A stretch of 64,000 bases of DNA from Glycomyces sp. TRM65418 (GTDB lineage Bacteria > Actinomycetota > Actinomycetes > Mycobacteriales > Micromonosporaceae): the NCBI RefSeq assembly GCF_019710475.1, contig NZ_JAJFAX010000004.1, forward strand, positions 371,449 through 435,448. Reading direction: 5' to 3'. The notes beneath the pieces were generated by a model, which was given only the letters and a program-made list of their open reading frames with translations, had not been told where the DNA came from and searched no databases. Shown here piece by piece: positions 59,936-64,000 of the stretch (position 1 is the stretch's first letter; the number at the start of each line of letters is the position of its first letter). Both the position numbers and the translations under genes were made by a program.

Positions 59936-62602
59936 ATGCGCGAGAATGAGCCGCGCGAACAGGTTCCCGTTGTCGCGGTGACCTTCATGGCTCCTCAGAA
60001 ACCCAAGAACGACGAGCCCGCGGCGGAGCCGCCGCGAAGTGAGCGCCCCCGCGCCGCTGCGGCGACCGCCGCGCCGATGTTCGCCCCGCCCCCGAAGGTC
60101 CAGCCCAAGGCTGCTGAACCCAAGGCCGAACCCGCCAAGCGCGAACCGCGTGAGGAAGAGCCCGAGCCGCGCCGCGGCCAGGCGAAGAAGACCCAGGCCA
60201 AGAAGGGCCAGAGCCAGGAGCAGCAGCCGTCGCGCAAGCGCACGCGCAACCGCTCCGAGAGCCGATCCGCCGATCGCGGCGGCGCCGACAAGGGCGCCGC
60301 GGAGAAGAGCGAGAAGAGCGCCGCCGAGAAGCCCGAGCCGAAGGCCGAAGCGCCCGAGGTCGACGATTTCGACGACGACTTCGACGACGATGACGACTCC
60401 GAGGCCGGGCGACGCCGTCGCGGCCGCCGGGGCCGCCGCGGCCGAGGCCGCGGCAAGGGCGTCGACGGCGCCATGGACGACGAGGACGACACCGACGACG
60501 AGGACGACGAGTCCGAGTCCGACGAAGAGGACGACGAGGACAACGGCTCCGACGGCCCCGAGGTCACCCGCCGCCGTCGCCGCCGCCGCAGGAGGGCCGG
60601 GTCCGAGGACTCGGACCGCTCGCGCCCCGAGGAGTCCGAGGACGACGCCGAAGTCGTCGTCAAGGTCCGCTCCCCGCAGCGCCGCGCCTCGTCCAACGAA
60701 GAAGTCCGCGGCGTCTCCGGCTCCACCCGCCTCGAGGCGAAGCGCCAGCGCCGCCGCGACGGCCGCAAGTCCGGTCGCGGTCGCGTCCAGGTCGTGAGCG
60801 AGGCCGAGTTCCTCGCCCGCCGCGAAGCCGTCGAGCGCCAGATGATCGTCCGCGTCCGCGGCGGCAAGTCGCAGGCCGCGGTGCTCGAGGACGGCATCCT
60901 CGCCGAGCACTACGTCTCCAAGTCCGGCGCCCAGGGCCTGGTCGGGAACGTCTACCTGGGCAAGGTCCAGAACGTGCTCCCGAGCATGGAGGCCGCCTTC
61001 GTCGACATCGGCCGGGGCCGCAACGCCGTGCTCTACGCCGGCGAGGTGAACTGGGACGCCACCGGCCTGGCCGGGAAGGCCCGCTCGATCGAGCAGGCCC
61101 TCAAGCCCGGCGACCCCGTGCTCGTCCAGGTCACCAAGGACCCGGTCGGCCACAAGGGCGCCCGCCTGACCAGCCACATCGCGCTCTCGGGCCGCCACCT
61201 GGTCTACGTCCCGGGCGGCAACGCCTCCGGGATCTCCCGCAAACTTCCCGACCGCGAGCGCACCCGCCTGCGCGCGGCGCTCAAGAAGCTCGTGCCCGAG
61301 GGCGCGGGCGTGATCGTCCGCACCGCGGCCGAGGGCGCCGGCCCCGAAGAGCTGGCCCGCGACATCTCCCGCCTCCAGATGGAGTGGGCGGAGATCCAGG
61401 CCAAGGCGAAGAAGGGCAACGCGCCGAGCGTGCTGCACTCGGAGCCGGACGTGCTCATCCGCGTGGTCCGCGACGTCTTCAACGAGGACTTCAAGGAGAT
61501 CGTGGTCGAAGGCGACGAGGCCTACGACGAGATCCACAAGTACCTGGAGTCGGTCTCGCCCGAGCTGCTGCCGCGGCTCAAGCACCACACCGGCACGAAG
61601 GACGTCTTCGCCGAGAGGCGCGTCGACGAGCAGCTCCTCAAGGCCCTGGACCGCAAGGTCTACCTGCCTTCCGGCGGCTCGCTCGTGATCGACCGCACCG
61701 AGGCGATGACCGTGATCGACGTCAACACCGGTCGTTTCACCGGTGAGGGCGGCAACCTCGAAGAGACCGTCACCAGGAACAACCTGGAGGCGGCCGAGGA
61801 GATCGTGCGCCAGCTGCGACTGCGCGACATCGGCGGCATCATCGTCATCGACTTCATCGACATGGTGCTCGAATCGAACCGCGACCTGGTGCTGCGCCGC
61901 CTGACCGAATGCCTGGGCCGGGACCGGACCAAGCACCAGGTCACCGAGGTCACCTCGCTGGGCCTGGTCCAGATGACCCGCAAGCGCGTCGGCCAGGGCC
62001 TCATCGAGGCCTTCTCCGAGCCGTGCGACCACTGCAAGGGCCGGGGCGTCCTCGTGCACACCGACGAGATCCTCGGCAACGGCCGCAAGAAGGGCAACGG
62101 CAATGGCAACGGCGGGGGCGGTAACGCCAACGGCGGCCAGAACCAGAATCAGAGCCAGCAGAACCAGAACGGCGGCGGCAAGAAGAAGCGTGACAAGGGC
62201 AAGTCCGGCCAGCAGCAACAGCAGCAGGGCCAGCAGAAGAAGCAGGACAAGTCCGACCAGCACGTGAAGTCCGCCGCGGCCGAGACCGCGAAGATCGCCG
62301 CCGCGCTCGATCACGACGAGCACGAGGACGTCGAGATCGTCGACGAGACGACCTCCGAGCCGACGAGCTCGACCGAGCCGGCCGAAGCCGCCTACGTGGT
62401 CGAGACCGAGCCGACGGAACCCGCGGCCGCGACCGAGGACGCCATTCCGGCGGACGCCGATGAAGCCCCGGCCGAGGAAGCGGAGGAGCCCGAGCCCCGC
62501 AAGTCGACCCAGGCCCCGGCCGAAGGCGAGGACGACGAACCCGAGGCTCCCGAGCCCCGCAAGTCGACCCAGGCTCCGGCCGAAGGCGAAGACCCCGAGT
62601 GA
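59936..62602 (+). CDS. rne: Ribonuclease E/G
   Basis: An 888-residue RNase E/G central to mRNA decay and rRNA processing. Residues 1-~300 are low-complexity, alternating basic (RKRTRNRSESR, RRRGRRGRRGRGRGK) and very acidic (FDDDFDDDDDSE) blocks. The S1 domain begins at ~305 (MIVRVRGGKSQAAVLEDGILAE). Catalytic Asp595 is in MTVIDVNTGRFTG, and Asp639 and Asp642 are in VIDFIDM. The zinc-link Cys697/Cys700 lies in EPCDHCKGRG. The C-terminal tail is disordered with a duplicated 20-residue unit (EPRKSTQAPAEGED). Actinobacterial enzymes carry their disordered part at the N-terminus, as here. ATG 59936 has GGAG 10 bases upstream. Confidence 0.95.
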   Translation: MRENEPREQVPVVAVTFMAPQKPKNDEPAAEPPRSERPRAAAATAAPMFAPPPKVQPKAAEPKAEPAKREPREEEPEPRRGQAKKTQAKKGQSQEQQPSRKRTRNRSESRSADRGGADKGAAEKSEKSAAEKPEPKAEAPEVDDFDDDFDDDDDSEAGRRRRGRRGRRGRGRGKGVDGAMDDEDDTDDEDDESESDEEDDEDNGSDGPEVTRRRRRRRRRAGSEDSDRSRPEESEDDAEVVVKVRSPQRRASSNEEVRGVSGSTRLEAKRQRRRDGRKSGRGRVQVVSEAEFLARREAVERQMIVRVRGGKSQAAVLEDGILAEHYVSKSGAQGLVGNVYLGKVQNVLPSMEAAFVDIGRGRNAVLYAGEVNWDATGLAGKARSIEQALKPGDPVLVQVTKDPVGHKGARLTSHIALSGRHLVYVPGGNASGISRKLPDRERTRLRAALKKLVPEGAGVIVRTAAEGAGPEELARDISRLQMEWAEIQAKAKKGNAPSVLHSEPDVLIRVVRDVFNEDFKEIVVEGDEAYDEIHKYLESVSPELLPRLKHHTGTKDVFAERRVDEQLLKALDRKVYLPSGGSLVIDRTEAMTVIDVNTGRFTGEGGNLEETVTRNNLEAAEEIVRQLRLRDIGGIIVIDFIDMVLESNRDLVLRRLTECLGRDRTKHQVTEVTSLGLVQMTRKRVGQGLIEAFSEPCDHCKGRGVLVHTDEILGNGRKKGNGNGNGGGGNANGGQNQNQSQQNQNGGGKKKRDKGKSGQQQQQQGQQKKQDKSDQHVKSAAAETAKIAAALDHDEHEDVEIVDETTSEPTSSTEPAEAAYVVETEPTEPAAATEDAIPADADEAPAEEAEEPEPRKSTQAPAEGEDDEPEAPEPRKSTQAPAEGEDPE
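62489..62592. repeat. 60-bp direct repeat in the rne C-terminus
   Basis: CCCGAGCCCCGCAAGTCGAC and about 24 further near-identical bases occur at 62489-62532 and again at 62549-62592, in frame, encoding two copies of EPRKSTQAPAEGED separated by a short acidic linker. Confidence 0.75.
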
Positions 62603-62606
62603 AGGA

Positions 62607-62648
62607 CGGGCCGAGGCCGCGAACTGTGACGTCCGCGGCCTCGGCCCG
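62607..62648 (+). terminator. Hairpin terminator of rne
   Basis: CGGGCCGAGGCCGCG (62607-62621) and CGCGGCCTCGGCCCG (62634-62648) pair perfectly around a 12-base loop, 5 bases past the stop. Confidence 0.8.
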
Positions 62649-62815
62649 ATCCCGATGCCCGAACCAGCGGGTACATGACGTACCCTAGTGAGCGGCCTAC
62701 AGAGCCCTCAGCTTTTGACCCTGCGCGAGCGGGGTACGAACGCGGAGCTCGATCAGCGGGCCAGCCGGGACACCGTTTCACGGAGTCTTGGTACGGTGCG
62801 TGACACCGCGATCAA

Positions 62816-62880
62816 TTGACAGATACGCCGTTCCCCTGCGGGGAACTCATTTCCCCGCACCGGGGAGGACCCAAGGAGAC
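62816..62880 (+). promoter_or_regulatory. rplU leader with two small hairpins
   Basis: TTGACA (62816-62821) is followed by GTTCCCC-TGC-GGGGAAC (62830-62846) and TCCCC-GCACC-GGGGA (62852-62866), then AAGGAG. The hairpins lie just before the ribosome-binding site, so they may regulate L21/L27 synthesis; no good -10 was found at standard spacing. Confidence 0.4.
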
Positions 62881-62889
62881 CGCGTCGAC

Positions 62890-63189
62890 ATGTACGCAAT
62901 CGTCAAGACTGGCGGAAAGCAGTACAAGGTCGCCGAGGGCGACGTCCTCGAAGTCGAGAAGCTTCAGGGCGCGCCCGGCGACACGCTTACGCTGCCTGCG
63001 GTGTTGCTCGTCGACGAAGGCACTGTGGTCACCGACGCTTCCGGCGTCACGGTGAGCGGTGAACTTCTCGAGCACACCAAGGGCCCGAAGATCAAGATCC
63101 ACAAGTACAAGAACAAGACCGGCTACCACAAGCGCCAGGGTCACCGCCAGCCGCTGACCCGCGTCAAGGTCACCGGCATCACCAAGTAA
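62890..63189 (+). CDS. rplU: 50S ribosomal protein L21
   Basis: A 99-residue L21. The sequence [20 protein letters not shown] at the start and [20 protein letters not shown] near the C-terminus are the family signatures; the length is typical. L21 binds 23S rRNA together with L20. ATG 62890 follows AAGGAG at ~11 bases. L27 follows after 12 bases, the universal rplU-rpmA arrangement, which in actinobacteria is usually followed by obg. Confidence 0.98.
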   Translation: MYAIVKTGGKQYKVAEGDVLEVEKLQGAPGDTLTLPAVLLVDEGTVVTDASGVTVSGELLEHTKGPKIKIHKYKNKTGYHKRQGHRQPLTRVKVTGITK

Positions 63190-63201
63190 GGGGTTGGACA
63201 G

Positions 63202-63471
63202 ATGGCACACAAAAAGGGCGCATCCAGCTCCCGCAACGGGCGTGACTCCAACTCCAAGCGACTTGGCGTCAAGCGCTTCGGCGGTCAGCACGTGAGCGCG
63301 GGCGAGATCCTCATCCGTCAGCGCGGCACCAAGTACCACCCGGGCGACCTGGTCGGCCGTGGCGGCGACGACACGCTGTTCGCGCTCGCCGAAGGAGAGG
63401 TCCTCTTCTCCTCCAAGCGCGGTCGCAAGCTGGTCAACATCGTCCCCACCTCCACCGAGGTGGCGGCGTAA
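63202..63471 (+). CDS. rpmA: 50S ribosomal protein L27
   Basis: An 89-residue L27. It starts [20 protein letters not shown], then [20 protein letters not shown] and RGTKYHPG, the conserved N-terminal arm that reaches the peptidyl-transferase centre. No cleavable N-terminal extension of the Firmicutes type is present. ATG 63202 is preceded by GGGGTTGGACAG. A strong terminator follows, so an obg gene, if present downstream, is not in the same simple transcript. Confidence 0.98.
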   Translation: MAHKKGASSSRNGRDSNSKRLGVKRFGGQHVSAGEILIRQRGTKYHPGDLVGRGGDDTLFALAEGEVLFSSKRGRKLVNIVPTSTEVAA

Positions 63472-63499
63472 GGCCGGAGCGGCAACGCTCGAAAGCATG

Positions 63500-63537
63500 A
63501 AAAGGGCCGCGCCCGTCGAAAGACGGGCGCGGCCCTT
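63500..63537 (+). terminator. 17-bp hairpin terminator of rplU-rpmA
   Basis: AAAGGGCCGCGCCCGTC (63500-63516), GAAA tetraloop, then the exact complement ending in TTT (63521-63537). Confidence 0.9.
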
Positions 63538-64000
63538 TCGCGTACCCGCATCCCGTCGTCTCTTCCCGCCGCGGTCCGGCTGAGCGCCGCTCACGGATGG
63601 ACACCGTTCGTTCACTGCGAGGACGACGAGATGTCGTACCCCTCTTATAGGTTCGAATCGGGGAGCCCCACAGCCGTGCGCCGAGACCGCGCCGGCTGGG
63701 GAGCCGATGGCGCCGTGGCGATATCGCCGCAGCTCACCGCCATCGCGGCCGGAAAGGGGACCCCCCAGTTGTATGCCCCCGGAAGGGCGTGTAATGTTGT
63801 CTCTGCCCGCGGGGGAACGGAACAGCCGAGAAGGACTGGTCCGGAAGCCGCCGGAGACCAGCGACAGACTCATTGGAGTTATGGCGCGGTCCGGAAGCTG
63901 AATCGCGGGTATCTCTGAGACTCACTAGAGGCTCGATCGTATGTGACACAGGTTAATCAGCCTGAAGTTTGCAGACCGATCCGAGACTGTTAGAGTTGAG
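63538..64000. other. Non-coding region with promoter and possible structured leader, running off the edge
   Basis: No gene is supported in the last 463 bases. TTGTAT (63769-63774), 17-base spacer, TAATGT (63792-63797) is a good housekeeping-type promoter reading rightward. The following ~200 bases contain the hairpin CTGGTCCGG...CCGGAGACCAG (about 63836-63861) and become AT-richer toward the edge. This may be the leader of a gene or an RNA beyond the window. Confidence 0.45.
63769..63797 (+). promoter_or_regulatory. Candidate promoter TTGTAT-N17-TAATGT
   Basis: The -35-like TTGTAT and -10-like TAATGT are separated by exactly 17 bases. No coding start follows within the window, so the transcript would have a leader longer than 190 bases. 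Confidence 0.5.

Noticed and set aside
63640..63680. TTCGAAT sequence resembling a tRNA T-loop
   Set aside because: The flanking bases (ATAGG and CGGGG) do not form a T-stem and no D-arm, anticodon arm or acceptor stem can be drawn around it.
63631..63918. 95-codon frame after rpmA
   Set aside because: No ribosome-binding site, no recognisable content, and a good promoter lies inside it.

Overview
The window is high-GC (about 70%) actinobacterial chromosome. Evidence for this includes GTG/TTG starts, a GTP-type PEP carboxykinase, an Rv1086-like prenyl synthase, a conservon-type sensor kinase with roadblock partner, a full type VII (ESX) secretion locus with a one-piece EccC and two mycosin-like proteases, and the order rne-rplU-rpmA. 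A Micromonosporales/Glycomycetales-like organism fits best, but this is inference from gene content. No transposase, integrase, CRISPR array, rRNA or confident tRNA was seen.

Layout. 1-9.4 kb: end of a nucleoside hydrolase gene, a terpene-cyclase-fold protein, an AraC regulator with an alpha/beta hydrolase, a two-gene ABC exporter whose nucleotide-binding domains are degenerate in complementary places, and a YyaL-type thioredoxin-domain protein. 9.5-12.9 kb: a DUF998-like membrane protein that reads through into the tail of a convergent gene, two tandem secreted transglycosylase-like paralogues (one with an apparently destroyed start codon), and the PIN-PhoH protein PhoH2. 13.1-18.0 kb: a compact module of a 91-residue helical protein, a 257-residue protein, a 1044-residue FtsK/SpoIIIE ATPase and a coiled-coil membrane protein. 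It looks like a minimal relative of a type VII ATPase system and is the best candidate here for something undescribed. 18.1-24.8 kb: a ribbon-helix-helix-like protein, PEP carboxykinase with a duplicated upstream motif, a cis-prenyltransferase, an ECF sigma factor with a membrane partner, and nicotinamidase. 24.9-31.8 kb: cytochrome c oxidase subunit I, a truncated conservon (kinase and roadblock only), and a TrkH/TrkA potassium system. 32-36.1 kb: an ectoine/hydroxyectoine-type (Ehu-like) ABC importer divergent from a GntR regulator. 36.3-37.6 kb: a secreted SGNH hydrolase and a small secreted four-cysteine protein.

37.6-59.4 kb is the type VII secretion locus: eccD-eccB facing away from eccC, accessory membrane proteins, a divergent mycosin-like protease, a candidate substrate pair (one with a WxG motif and a dockerin-like calcium loop), two WXG100 proteins, a canonical mycosin, eccE with a proline-rich partner, and two anchored extracytoplasmic proteins. 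Strong hairpin terminators separate most of these units. 59.9-63.5 kb: RNase E/G, ribosomal proteins L21 and L27, then an unexplained leader-like region running off the right edge.

Genes act together most clearly in the secretion locus (EccB/C/D/E core, mycosin, WXG100 substrates), the Ehu importer, the Trk pair, the ABC heterodimer, and the FtsK module. Starts were chosen from ribosome-binding sites, overlaps and -10 positions; two genes appear to be leaderless.
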